Assembly: GCA_020216805.1 (NCBI GenBank)
Contig: JAIWNN010000146.1
Coordinates: 1-12,257, forward strand
Reading direction: 5' to 3'
Source: Desulfarculus sp.
Lineage (GTDB): Bacteria; Desulfobacterota; Desulfarculia; Desulfarculales; Desulfarculaceae
DNA: 12,257 nucleotides
The stretch's first letter is position 1; every line of letters begins with the position of its first letter. The notes beneath the pieces are model-generated. The model saw only the letters and a list, made by a program, of their open reading frames with translations, had not been told where the DNA came from and searched no databases. The translations under genes were made by a program, and so were the position numbers. Positions 1 to 9,491 of the stretch are shown here, in pieces.

Positions 1-90
1 CGCCAGGTGGTGGCCCGCTGGTCGGGGGCGGCCCGGGCCGCGGCCGAGCTGATCGCCCTGGAGCTGGACCGCCGGGGGGACCTGGCATGA
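1..90 (+). CDS. C-terminal end of an unidentified protein (partial)
   Basis: An open frame enters from the left edge and ends at TGA 88-90, giving 29 visible residues (starting RQVVARWSGAARAAAEL, ending DRRGDLA). The fragment is Ala/Arg/Leu-rich and looks like a terminal amphipathic helix. Its stop codon overlaps the ATG of the next gene as ATGA (87-90), a typical translational-coupling arrangement, so the two proteins are probably made from one mRNA and may act together. Too little is visible to name a family. The reading frame is supported by the strong GC third-position bias and by the overlap. Confidence 0.6.
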   Translation, partial: RQVVARWSGAARAAAELIALELDRRGDLA

Positions 91-1328
91 GCGCCCGGTT
101 GGTCGCCAACCCCGCCCCGCCCCGGGTCGGCCAGGCCGCCTTGGCCCGGCTGGAGGCCACGCTCTCGCCCCAGGCCCGGGCGGATCTCAAGACCGCGGCC
201 CGTATCTGGCAAAAGGTCAAGGAGCGCGGCGGCCGGGTGGTGGTGGCCACCGGCTCCGGCCCCAACCTGCACGAGGGGGTCACCACCCTGGTGGCGGCCC
301 TGGTCACCGCCGGGCTGGTGGATGGCGTCCTGACCAGCAGCGCGGTGGCCGGCCACGAGATGGCCGGGGCCCTGGAGCGGGTCAAACGGGTGGACGGCCG
401 CCGCCTGGGCCTGCCCGAGACGGTGTTGCCGGCCGACGGCAAGCTGGAGGTGGCGCTGCTCTCCCCGGCCGACCTGGAGCTCATCGCCCGCCAGACTCCC
501 CTGGACCAGGACCACTACCGCCGCCTGCTGACCGCGCCTGGGCACGAAATCATCAAGGTCGCCGGCAACCTGGCCTATCCCACCGGCCTGTGGGTGGAGC
601 GGATCGCCCGCCGCCTGGAGCCCCTGGCCAAGACCGCCGGCCAACCCCTGGAGGCCGTCGCCGGCCTGGGCTGCGATCCCCTGACCATGCTGGGGGCCTG
701 CGCCCGGCGGGGGGTCCCCTGCCTGGTCAGCACCCCCCAACTGGTGGGCGGGGGGCAGGTGGGACTAGCCATCGGCGACAGCGTCAGCCTCAGCCAGCGC
801 TCGGCCCGGGTCGCGGAGCTGTTGGCCTCGGCCGACCTGATCATCGAAAGCGGTCTGGCCCTGGCCCAGGAGATCCACGACGGCCCTTTCGAGCTTTTCA
901 CCGGCCACGGACTCTGGGCCCGGCACGAGGGCCTGGCCACCTTCAGCCTGCGCGACAAGGCCGTGGTGCGCATCGACCTGGACCCCAGCCTGCGCCGGGC
1001 CTGGGGCGCCCAGCGTCAGGCCGGGGCGGTGGCCCGCACCATCGACCAGGGCCTGCCCAAGGCCACCAGCCTGGGCCTGCCCTGGCGGATGGAAATGAGC
1101 GGATTCGCCCGCCTTCCCGGCGCCTTGCCGGTAGAGGCCGACCTGGGCGCGGCCTGGCCGGTCCTGGCCGGCCGGGTGGTCAAAAGCCTGGGTGTCAAAC
1201 CAGGCTTTATGTGCTACAAACAGGGGACGGAGTTGGGCGAGGGGCTGCGCCGCTTCATCGTGGAGAATGTGCGCCCCCTGGATTACTCCTGCGTGGTGCA
1301 GGCCATGAAGGAAGCCCGCTCCGACTAG
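87..1328 (+). CDS. DHS-like fold protein of unknown function (413 aa)
   Basis: I do not recognise an assigned function. The N-terminal half carries a glycine-rich Rossmann-type motif (VVVATGSG, residues 51-58) followed by a block at 64-91 with the pattern G-VTTLVAALVTAGLVDGV-x4-A-x2-HE. This pattern closely parallels deoxyhypusine synthase and related DHS-like NAD-binding proteins (G-L-x-PLI-x2-L-x4-VDG-x4-GA-x2-HD-x-E), which is a similarity judged by eye. The Trp-Gly-Lys motif that carries the catalytic lysine of true deoxyhypusine synthase is not visible, and bacteria lack its substrate eIF5A, so a different reaction is expected. A second conserved-looking segment (GLGCDPLTMLGA, 193-204) and an acidic/His segment (ESGLALAQEIHDG, 254-266) suggest a real active site. 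There is no signal peptide or membrane span, so it is probably cytoplasmic. The ATG overlaps the previous stop by 4 bases, and a GGGGGA ribosome binding site lies just upstream. A hairpin terminator candidate follows the stop. Confidence 0.8.
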   Translation: MSARLVANPAPPRVGQAALARLEATLSPQARADLKTAARIWQKVKERGGRVVVATGSGPNLHEGVTTLVAALVTAGLVDGVLTSSAVAGHEMAGALERVKRVDGRRLGLPETVLPADGKLEVALLSPADLELIARQTPLDQDHYRRLLTAPGHEIIKVAGNLAYPTGLWVERIARRLEPLAKTAGQPLEAVAGLGCDPLTMLGACARRGVPCLVSTPQLVGGGQVGLAIGDSVSLSQRSARVAELLASADLIIESGLALAQEIHDGPFELFTGHGLWARHEGLATFSLRDKAVVRIDLDPSLRRAWGAQRQAGAVARTIDQGLPKATSLGLPWRMEMSGFARLPGALPVEADLGAAWPVLAGRVVKSLGVKPGFMCYKQGTELGEGLRRFIVENVRPLDYSCVVQAMKEARSD

Positions 1329-1360
1329 ACCTGGGAGCCCCGTCGGGACGCCCGGGTTTT
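1329..1360 (+). terminator. Candidate rho-independent terminator after the DHS-like gene
   Basis: Directly after the TAG stop, ACCTGGG (1329-1335) pairs with CCCGGGT (1351-1357) as a 7-bp stem with one G-T wobble. A small inner CCC/GGG stem may form in the loop. The stem runs into TTTT (1357-1360) and then GGTGTG. The U tract is short, so termination may be partial. It would separate the upstream operon from carA. Confidence 0.45.
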
Positions 1361-1407
1361 GGTGTGCGCCCCCGGCCCGCCAGACCCGCCCGGCGCTCAA
1401 CCAACTG

Positions 1408-1425
1408 CGATTATTTACATTTTCG
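1408..1425 (+). promoter_or_regulatory. AT-rich island, possible carA promoter core
   Basis: In the 139-base gap before carA, which is otherwise very GC-rich, positions 1408-1425 are strongly AT-rich (ATTATTTACATTTT). They contain -10-like hexamers such as TATTTA (1412-1417) and TACATT (1416-1421). No good -35 hexamer lies 16-18 bases upstream, so the promoter class is uncertain. The position, about 45-60 bases before the carA start and after a terminator candidate, fits a promoter. Confidence 0.25.
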
Positions 1426-1467
1426 TAGGCGGTCGCCGTTCGGCCCGCCCGGGAAAGAGCCCGCCGC

Positions 1468-2628
1468 ATGACCCGCCGCGCCCTGTTGGCCCTGGAAGAC
1501 GGCACCACCTTCCCCTGCTTCGCCTTTGCCGGCGACGGCGAGGTGGCGGCCGAGGTCTGCTTCAACACCGCCATGACCGGCTACCAGGAGGTCTTGACCG
1601 ACCCCTCCTACAAGGGCCAGATGGTGGTGATGACCTACCCCCTGATCGGCAACTACGGCACCAACCCCGAGGACGTGGAGAGCGCCGCGGTCCAGGTCAG
1701 CGCCTTTTTGGTCAAGGAATACCAGCCCTTGCCCAGCAATTTCCGCTCCACCCAGAGCCTGAAGGAATACCTGGAGGCGGCCGGGGTGCTGGGGGTGGAG
1801 GGCCTGGACACCCGGGCCCTGACCCGCCACCTGCGCATCAAGGGGGCCATGAAGGGCGTGCTCTCCACCCGGGACCTGGACCCCGCCAGCCTCACCGCCA
1901 AGGCCCAACGGAGCCCCGGCCTGGTGGGCGTCGACCTGGTCAAGGAGGTCACCTGCCAAGCGGCCTACCGCTGGATCGGGGGCCGGATCGACCGCCAGGT
2001 GGACCTGGCCGGCGATCCCGAGGCCATCTGGGCCGGCGGCCAGGGCCGCTGGCGGGTGGTGGCCCTGGATTGCGGCATCAAATACAACATCCTGCGCCGC
2101 CTGGAGGCCCGGGACATGAAGGTCCTGGTGGTCCCGGCCTTCACCACGGCCGCCGCCATCGCCCGGTTGAACCCGGACGGCGTGTTCCTGAGCAACGGCC
2201 CCGGCGACCCGGCCGCGGTGACCTATGTGGTGGAAACCGTGCGCGATTTGTTGGGGGTCAAGCCCATCTTCGGCATCTGCCTGGGCCACCAGATGCTGGG
2301 CCAGGCCCTGGGCGGCAAGACCTTCAAGCTCAAGTTCGGCCACCGGGGGGCCAACCAGCCGGTGATGGACCTGATCACCACCAAGGTGGAGATCACCAGC
2401 CAGAACCACGGGTTCTGCGTGGACGCCGCCACCATCCCCGACCCGGACGTGGTGATGACCCACCTGAACCTCAACGACCGCACCCTGGAGGGCCTCAGCC
2501 ACAAGAAGATCCCCCTCTTCTGCGTGCAGTACCACCCCGAGGCCAGCCCCGGCCCCCACGACGCGGATTACCTCTTCGACCGCTTCGTGAAGATGATGAC
2601 CACCGGCCAGCCCCCGGCGGCGGCCTAG
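1468..2628 (+). CDS. carA: Carbamoyl-phosphate synthase small subunit (glutamine amidotransferase)
   Basis: CarA hydrolyses glutamine and channels the ammonia to CarB, which makes carbamoyl phosphate for pyrimidines and arginine in the cytoplasm. The 386-aa length matches the family (about 380). The N-terminal CPSase small-chain domain (about 1-160) has the hallmark [20 protein letters not shown] (32-51). The C-terminal class I amidotransferase domain begins near [17 protein letters not shown] (194-210), with oxyanion segment SNGPGDP (242-248), nucleophile Cys271 in [11 protein letters not shown], and His356/Glu358 in [10 protein letters not shown] completing the triad. The ATG at 1468 puts the first residues (ALLALEDGT) where the family normally begins. 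The preceding ribosome binding site (GGGAAAGAG, 1451-1459) is only moderate. carB follows after 147 bases, in the usual carAB order, but not overlapping it as is common in compact operons. Confidence 0.98.
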   Translation: MTRRALLALEDGTTFPCFAFAGDGEVAAEVCFNTAMTGYQEVLTDPSYKGQMVVMTYPLIGNYGTNPEDVESAAVQVSAFLVKEYQPLPSNFRSTQSLKEYLEAAGVLGVEGLDTRALTRHLRIKGAMKGVLSTRDLDPASLTAKAQRSPGLVGVDLVKEVTCQAAYRWIGGRIDRQVDLAGDPEAIWAGGQGRWRVVALDCGIKYNILRRLEARDMKVLVVPAFTTAAAIARLNPDGVFLSNGPGDPAAVTYVVETVRDLLGVKPIFGICLGHQMLGQALGGKTFKLKFGHRGANQPVMDLITTKVEITSQNHGFCVDAATIPDPDVVMTHLNLNDRTLEGLSHKKIPLFCVQYHPEASPGPHDADYLFDRFVKMMTTGQPPAAA

Positions 2629-2655
2629 GCCCGGCGCGGGGCGGGGAAGCAAGAC

Positions 2656-2676
2656 GGGCGGGGCCGACCCCCGCCC
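2656..2676. repeat. GC-rich intergenic palindrome (copy 1)
   Basis: GGGCGGGG (2656-2663) and CCCCGCCC (2669-2676) form a perfect 8-bp inverted repeat with a 5-base loop in the carA-carB gap. No T tract follows on either strand, so it is not a classical terminator. The same arms recur at 7630-7650 before kdsD, and looser GC palindromes occur at 8713-8726 and 11725-11745. It may be a member of a dispersed intergenic palindromic repeat family, or an mRNA-stabilising hairpin between carA and carB. Confidence 0.55.
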
Positions 2677-2775
2677 CTACGAAGGAAACGACCGGTTCTC
2701 TGGCAATGCCGCGCGCTTGGCACCGGCTTGTCCCAGGACCGGCAACCCCAACCGAGCGCAAGCTGCGGACGTGAC

Positions 2776-6024
<3,249 letters not shown>

Positions 6025-6044
6025 GGACAGACCAGGGTCCGGGC

Positions 6045-6072
6045 TTGAAAAACCTAGACGAGCACCTATGTT
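6045..6072 (+). promoter_or_regulatory. Candidate sigma-70 promoter of purF
   Basis: TTGAAA (6045-6050, 5/6 to consensus) and TATGTT (6067-6072, 4/6) are separated by 16 bases in the carB-purF gap, in a patch more AT-rich than its surroundings. Predicted transcription would start near 6079, leaving a leader of about 95 bases before the purF ATG. It suggests that purF can be transcribed independently of carAB. Confidence 0.45.
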
Positions 6073-6117
6073 AGGGGTAGTCTTTGGCGGAACGGTGAAC
6101 CCAACGGCGCGGCTCGC

Positions 6118-6137
6118 GGGCCTGGCCCACCAGGCCC
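6118..6137 (+). promoter_or_regulatory. Perfect hairpin in the purF leader
   Basis: GGGCCTGG (6118-6125) pairs perfectly with CCAGGCCC (6130-6137) around the 4-base loop CCCA, a very stable stem. A CTTTTG run lies 14 bases beyond the stem (6151-6156), too distant for a normal intrinsic terminator. It lies between the predicted purF promoter and the start codon, so it may be part of a leader control element, or it may be a 3' end structure for carB mRNA. The sequence alone does not distinguish these. Confidence 0.4.
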
Positions 6138-6161
6138 CGGGCCGTACGACCTTTTGCTAAC

Positions 6162-6173
6162 GGGGGCTGCCCC
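6162..6173 (+). promoter_or_regulatory. purF ribosome binding site inside a small hairpin
   Basis: The only purine-rich site before the purF ATG is GGGGG (6162-6166). It can pair with CCCC (6170-6173), which abuts the start codon, giving a 4-bp stem with a CTG loop. The stem is short and may be opened easily by ribosomes, but it puts both the binding site and the bases next to the start codon in structure. Confidence 0.35.
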
Positions 6174-7580
6174 ATGTTGGAGCACTACGACGACCATCCC
6201 CGCGAGGCCTGCGGCGTTTTCGGCGTCTACGGACACCCCGAGGCCGCCCGCCTGGCCTACTACGGCCTCTACGCCCTGCAACACCGCGGCCAGGAATCGG
6301 CCGGCATCGTGGTCAGCGACGGCAAACGCTTGAAGGACCGCCGCGCCATGGGCCTGGTGCCGGACATCTTCCGCGAGGAGGACCTCCAGGCCCTGACCGG
6401 CCACATGGCCTGCGGCCACGTGCGCTACTCCACCACCGGATCGTCCATCCAGGCCAACGTCCAGCCCTTCATCATCAACTACGCCGGCCACAGCCTCTGC
6501 CTGGGCCACAACGGCAATCTCACCAACGCCTTCGACCTGCGCCGCCGCCTGGAGCGCGAGGGGTCGATCTTCCAGACCACCATGGACTCCGAGATCGTGA
6601 TGCATCTGTTGGCCCGCAACATCCACCTGGGCTTCGAGGAGGGCCTGATCGAGGCGCTCAAGGAGCTCAAGGGGGCCTACAGCTTCCTGTTCATGACCGA
6701 GGACACCCTGGTGGCCGCCCGCGACCCCAACGGCTTCAGGCCCCTGTGCCTGGGCAAGCTGGAGGACGGCTACGTGGTGGCCAGCGAGACCTGCGCCCTG
6801 GATCTGATCGACGCCAGCTTCCTGCGCCAGGTGGAGCCGGGCGAGGTGGTCTTCATCGACAAGAAGGGCCTGCGCAGCATCAAGCCCTTCAAGCGCGTCC
6901 GCCACGCCCACTGCATCTTCGAATTCATCTATTTCGCCCGGCCCGACAGCAACATCTTCGGCCAGAACGTCTACCAGGTGCGCAAGCGCCAGGGAGCGCA
7001 GTTGGCCAAGGAAAACGAGGACATCAAGGCCGACTTCGTGATGCCCTTCCCGGACAGCGGGGTCTACGCCGCCCTGGGTTACGCCGCCGCCTCGGGCCTG
7101 CCCTTCGAGATGGGCATGATCAGAAACCACTACGTGGGGCGCACCTTCATCCAGCCCAGCCAGGACATGCGCTCCTTCGGGGTGCGGGTCAAGCTCAACC
7201 CGGTCAAGGAGCTGATTCAGGGGAAGCGGGTGGTGATCGTGGAGGACTCCATCATCCGGGGCACCACCACCATGGCGCGGGTCAAGAACATCCGCGCCGC
7301 CGGGGCGTCGGAGGTCCACATGCTGGTCTCCTGCCCGCCCCACCGCTTCCCCTGCCACTATGGCATCGACTTCTCCACCAAGGGCGAGCTGATCGCCTGC
7401 GACCACCGGGTGGAGGAGATCAAGAACATGCTGGACCTGGACACCCTGCGCTACCTGTCCATCGAGGGCCTGCTAAAAAGCACCAAGACCACCCGCGACG
7501 GCTTCTGCCTGGCCTGTTTCGATGGCGACTATCCGGTGCCCATCGGCGAGGGCGCGGGCAAGTACTGCCTGGAGCGGTAA
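6174..7580 (+). CDS. purF: Amidophosphoribosyltransferase (glutamine PRPP amidotransferase)
   Basis: PurF transfers ammonia from glutamine to PRPP, giving phosphoribosylamine, the committed step of purine synthesis. The 468-aa protein has an N-terminal Ntn glutaminase domain. Cys13 in EACGVFGVYG is the predicted nucleophile, exposed by removal of a 12-residue propeptide, and LQHRGQESAGI (35-45) and GHNGNLTN (111-118) are family signatures. The C-terminal phosphoribosyltransferase domain has the PRPP motif VVIVEDSIIRGTT (353-365). Four cysteines sit where the B. subtilis-type enzyme binds a 4Fe-4S cluster: Cys247 (HCIFEFIYFARPDS), Cys394 (PCHYGID), Cys445 and Cys448 (FCLACFDG). This is therefore the Fe-S, processed class, unlike the cluster-free E. 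coli enzyme. The ATG at 6174 places the propeptide at the expected length. Feedback inhibition by purine nucleotides is known for the family. It lies 149 bases after carB and has its own candidate promoter. Confidence 0.97.
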   Translation: MLEHYDDHPREACGVFGVYGHPEAARLAYYGLYALQHRGQESAGIVVSDGKRLKDRRAMGLVPDIFREEDLQALTGHMACGHVRYSTTGSSIQANVQPFIINYAGHSLCLGHNGNLTNAFDLRRRLEREGSIFQTTMDSEIVMHLLARNIHLGFEEGLIEALKELKGAYSFLFMTEDTLVAARDPNGFRPLCLGKLEDGYVVASETCALDLIDASFLRQVEPGEVVFIDKKGLRSIKPFKRVRHAHCIFEFIYFARPDSNIFGQNVYQVRKRQGAQLAKENEDIKADFVMPFPDSGVYAALGYAAASGLPFEMGMIRNHYVGRTFIQPSQDMRSFGVRVKLNPVKELIQGKRVVIVEDSIIRGTTTMARVKNIRAAGASEVHMLVSCPPHRFPCHYGIDFSTKGELIACDHRVEEIKNMLDLDTLRYLSIEGLLKSTKTTRDGFCLACFDGDYPVPIGEGAGKYCLER

Positions 7581-7629
7581 CGGTTCGCCGAGGTTCTCCC
7601 GGCCGCCAGGAGCGGCGCGGGAAAAACCC

Positions 7630-7650
7630 GGGCGGGGATCGACCCCGCCC
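7630..7650. repeat. GC-rich intergenic palindrome (copy 2)
   Basis: GGGCGGGG (7630-7637) and CCCCGCCC (7643-7650) form a perfect 8-bp inverted repeat with loop ATCGA in the purF-kdsD gap. The arms are identical to those of the palindrome at 2656-2676. It is flanked by AAAAA (7622-7626) on the left and AAAAAAA (7653-7659) on the right. A minus-strand transcript would therefore meet the stem followed by GGG and then TTTTT, resembling a terminator, while a plus-strand transcript would not. No minus-strand gene is present here to need one. Confidence 0.55.
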
Positions 7651-7673
7651 CCAAAAAAACCAATAAGCGTTCC

Positions 7674-7694
7674 CGGCCCCGGTCGCGGGGGCCG
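7674..7694 (+). promoter_or_regulatory. Hairpin covering the kdsD ribosome binding site
   Basis: CGGCCCC (7674-7680) pairs perfectly with GGGGCCG (7688-7694) around a 7-base loop. The right arm contains the G-rich tract (7687-7691) that is the only plausible ribosome binding site for the ATG at 7697, and the stem ends two bases before the start codon. If formed, it would limit initiation unless ribosomes or a factor open it. Confidence 0.4.
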
Positions 7695-7696
7695 CA

Positions 7697-8701
7697 ATGG
7701 ATGTTGGCATGTCTTCCATTCTCGACACCGCGCGCGAGGTCCTGGCCATCGAGGCCCAGGGCATCACCCGGCTCATCGACCGCCTGGACCACAACTTCGA
7801 GGCCGCGGTGGAGCTGATCCTGGCCAGTCCCGGCAAGGTCATCGCCACCGGCATCGGCAAGAGCGGCATCGTGGCCCGCAAGATCATGGCCACCATGAAC
7901 TCCACCGGCACCACCGCCATCTTCCTGCACCCGGTGGAGGCCCTGCACGGCGACCTGGGCATGGTCAACGCCGGCGACGTGGTCCTGGCGCTCTCCCACA
8001 GCGGCGAGACGGTGGAGCTGGTCTACCTGATCCCGGTGCTCAAGGAGCACGGGGCCAAGGTGGTGGCCCTGACCGGCGGGCTGGACTCGGCCCTGGCCAA
8101 GGCCGCGGACCTGGTGATCGACTGCGGGGTGGAGCGCGAGGCCTGTCCCCTGGGCCTGGCGCCCACCACCAGCACCACCGCCGCCCTGGCCATGGGCGAC
8201 GCCCTGGCGGTGGTGTTGATCGAGAAGCGCCGCTTCAAGGCCGAGGACTTCCGCCGCCACCACCCCGGGGGCAAGCTGGGCGAGCGCCTGAGCCTGACCG
8301 TCAGCCAGGTGCTGCCCTCCGGCGGCGCGCCGCCGGCCATCGGCCCGGAGGCCAGCGCGGCCCAGGCGGCGTGGGCCATCCAGGAGGGCGACCTGGGGGT
8401 GGTGCTGATCGTGGAGCGGGGCCGGCTGTTGGGCATCTTCACCGACGGCGACCTGCGCCGGGCGGTGCTCAAGGGGGTGAATCTGGCCCAGGCCCCGGTG
8501 ACCGCGGTCATGACCAAAAACCCCACCTGCATCGGCCCCACCACCCTGGCCGCCGACGCCCTGCATCTGATGGAGCAGAAGCTGATCACCGCCCTGCCCA
8601 TCCTGGACGAGGAGGGCCGGGTGCTGGGCCTGGTCCACCTCCACGACCTCCTGGGCCGGGGCCAGGTAAGCTTCCGCAACCACGGCGGCAACGGGGCCTG
8701 A
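7697..8701 (+). CDS. kdsD: Arabinose-5-phosphate isomerase (KdsD/KpsF family)
   Basis: It converts ribulose 5-phosphate to arabinose 5-phosphate, the first step to Kdo, the sugar joining lipid A to the LPS core. The 334-aa protein has the normal layout. The N-terminal SIS sugar-isomerase domain (about 35-185) has GIGKSG (52-57) and SHSGETVELVYLIPVLKEHG (100-119), then EACPLGLAPTTSTTAALAMG (148-167) and HHPGGKLG (188-195). Two CBS domains follow (about 204-262 and 270-325), the first with GIFTDGDLRR and the second with a VMTKNP start. The residues matching the E. coli catalytic set (Lys59, Glu111, Glu152, His193) appear as Lys55, Glu107, Glu148 and His189, a constant offset of four, so the enzyme should be active. 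The ATG at 7697 has a nearby G-rich site; ATG 7709 is an alternative with a poorer site. Other Kdo or Lpt genes are not adjacent. It ends 26 bases before a convergent gene. Confidence 0.94.
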   Translation: MDVGMSSILDTAREVLAIEAQGITRLIDRLDHNFEAAVELILASPGKVIATGIGKSGIVARKIMATMNSTGTTAIFLHPVEALHGDLGMVNAGDVVLALSHSGETVELVYLIPVLKEHGAKVVALTGGLDSALAKAADLVIDCGVEREACPLGLAPTTSTTAALAMGDALAVVLIEKRRFKAEDFRRHHPGGKLGERLSLTVSQVLPSGGAPPAIGPEASAAQAAWAIQEGDLGVVLIVERGRLLGIFTDGDLRRAVLKGVNLAQAPVTAVMTKNPTCIGPTTLAADALHLMEQKLITALPILDEEGRVLGLVHLHDLLGRGQVSFRNHGGNGA

Positions 8702-8712
8702 GGGGGAGCCGC

Positions 8713-8726
8713 GCGGGTCGGCCCGC
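8713..8726. other. Hairpin between convergent genes
   Basis: The 26-base gap between the kdsD stop and the stop of the minus-strand gene holds GCGGG (8713-8717) and CCCGC (8722-8726) around TCGG, a GC-only 5-bp stem. No T tract is present on either strand. It could act as a shared, weak or factor-assisted transcript end for both genes, or belong with the other GC palindromes in the spacers. Confidence 0.3.
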
Positions 8727-8727
8727 C

Positions 8728-9333
8728 CTAGCTTGGTTGGTAGATCAACTCCTGGCCGTCCAGCAGCAGCCAATCCTGGCCGCTGGAGCCGCCGAACAGG
8801 CCGGCGTACTGGGCCAGCGCCGCCTCGGGGTCCTGGGCATAGGCCCGGGCGAACTCCAGGTGGCGGTCGGCCGCCGCCAGCAGCGAACCCAGGGCCATGG
8901 CCTCGGCCGCCTGGTCCCGCAGGGCGGGGTTTTCCTGGAAAACCTTTTCCACCGCCTCTGCGCGGGCGGCGTCCGGGCAGACCACCTGGCCCTGGGCGTC
9001 CAGGCTCAGCCTCAGCGGCGGTTGGGTGGCCACCCCGGCCCCGGTCAGATCGCGGGACAAGGCCGCGCCCAGGTCGGCAAGGATTTCCCGTTGGCGCGCC
9101 TTTAGATCGGCCAATTGGACCGACCCGTCCGCCCCGGCGGCCACCCCATGCAGCAGGGGCAGGGACGCGGCCAGGGAGCGCCCCCCGGCGGAGAGGCTGA
9201 CCCGGTCCCCGCTGGTTGGGCCGGATTTTTGCTCAGTCTTATCCGTGGTTTGACCCGCCAGTCCGGACCGGACGGGCGCGGCGCGGTCGATCCAGCCGCT
9301 GGCGAAACCGGCGGCGATGGGGGGCAGGCTCAT
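8728..9333 (-). CDS. Hypothetical protein, sigma-54-linked, with DRVSLS motif (201 aa)
   Basis: I do not recognise a named family. The start ATG (9331-9333 on the complement) is chosen because AGGAGGAG (9343-9336) lies directly before it, an excellent ribosome binding site. An upstream in-frame start would add 24 residues and pass through that site. Residues 1-42 are Ala/Gly/Ser/Thr-rich and probably disordered. GDRVSLSAGG (42-51) resembles the D-x-V-x-L-S element of FlgM-like and other flagella-related proteins, a resemblance judged by eye. A helical stretch (about 75-98) follows, then a short strand-like segment with LDAQGQVV (111-118), a single Cys119, and an Ala-rich helical region (120-180) including VFQENPALRD. 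There is no signal peptide or membrane span. It is on the opposite strand to all neighbours except the right-edge gene and has its own sigma-54 promoter candidate, so it is probably a one-gene, activator-controlled unit. A motility or surface role is only an inference. Confidence 0.8.
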   Translation of the reverse strand: MSLPPIAAGFASGWIDRAAPVRSGLAGQTTDKTEQKSGPTSGDRVSLSAGGRSLAASLPLLHGVAAGADGSVQLADLKARQREILADLGAALSRDLTGAGVATQPPLRLSLDAQGQVVCPDAARAEAVEKVFQENPALRDQAAEAMALGSLLAAADRHLEFARAYAQDPEAALAQYAGLFGGSSGQDWLLLDGQELIYQPS

Positions 9334-9374
9334 GGCTCCTCCTGGGGTTCGCGGTGGGCAATTGCCGACTTTTG

Positions 9375-9391
9375 AGCAATAATTACGCCAA
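9375..9391 (-). promoter_or_regulatory. Sigma-54 (-24/-12) promoter of the 201-aa hypothetical gene
   Basis: Read on the minus strand, TTGGC (9391-9387) and TTGCT (9379-9375) give the diagnostic GG-N10-GC spacing within TTGGCGTAATTATTGCT. Both conserved blocks of the RpoN consensus (YTGGC and TTGCW) are matched, and the inner bases are AT-rich. The predicted start near 9364 leaves a leader of about 31 bases with AGGAGGAG just before the ATG. Transcription would require a bacterial enhancer-binding protein. Confidence 0.6.
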
Positions 9392-9429
9392 ACTCGGTCT
9401 TCCATGGCCGCTGCCCCCCGGGGCCGGAG

Positions 9430-9458
9430 TTGTGGCTCACCGAGCCGGATGGTAGATT
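9430..9458 (+). promoter_or_regulatory. Candidate resB promoter with a palindrome in its spacer
   Basis: TTGTGG (9430-9435) and TAGATT (9453-9458) are separated by exactly 17 bases, a modest sigma-70 match (3/6 and 4/6). Transcription would start near 9465. GGCTC-ACC-GAGCC (9434-9446), a 5-bp inverted repeat, overlaps the spacer, where an operator would act. It also lies about 75 bases upstream of the minus-strand sigma-54 start, so it could alternatively be an activator site for that gene. Confidence 0.35.
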
Positions 9459-9491
9459 TTTCTGCCGAAACACCAAGCCAATCCCAACGGG

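Noticed and set aside
590-1471. Long open frames in other phases and on the opposite strand of most genes
   Set aside because: They are Gly/Pro/Arg- or His/Gln/Val-rich translations typical of shadow frames in GC-rich DNA, with no family motifs, and overlap well-identified genes.
2717-2733. TTGGCAC followed by CTTGTC upstream of carB, resembling a sigma-54 promoter
   Set aside because: The spacing between the GG and the second block is one base short and the second block has GT instead of the required GC, so it does not meet the RpoN rule.
2728-2775. TTG start adding 16 residues to CarB
   Set aside because: Known CarB proteins begin at MPKR-like N termini; ATG 2776 fits, and the extra residues are low-complexity with no clear ribosome binding site.
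6118-6156. Hairpin plus TTTT as an intrinsic terminator after carB
   Set aside because: The T run starts 14 bases after the stem, is only four long and is followed by G, so classical termination is unlikely; it is kept only as a leader hairpin.
9334-9405. 24-residue N-terminal extension of the minus-strand gene
   Set aside because: It would run across the sigma-54 element and the AGGAGGAG site; both point to the ATG at 9333.
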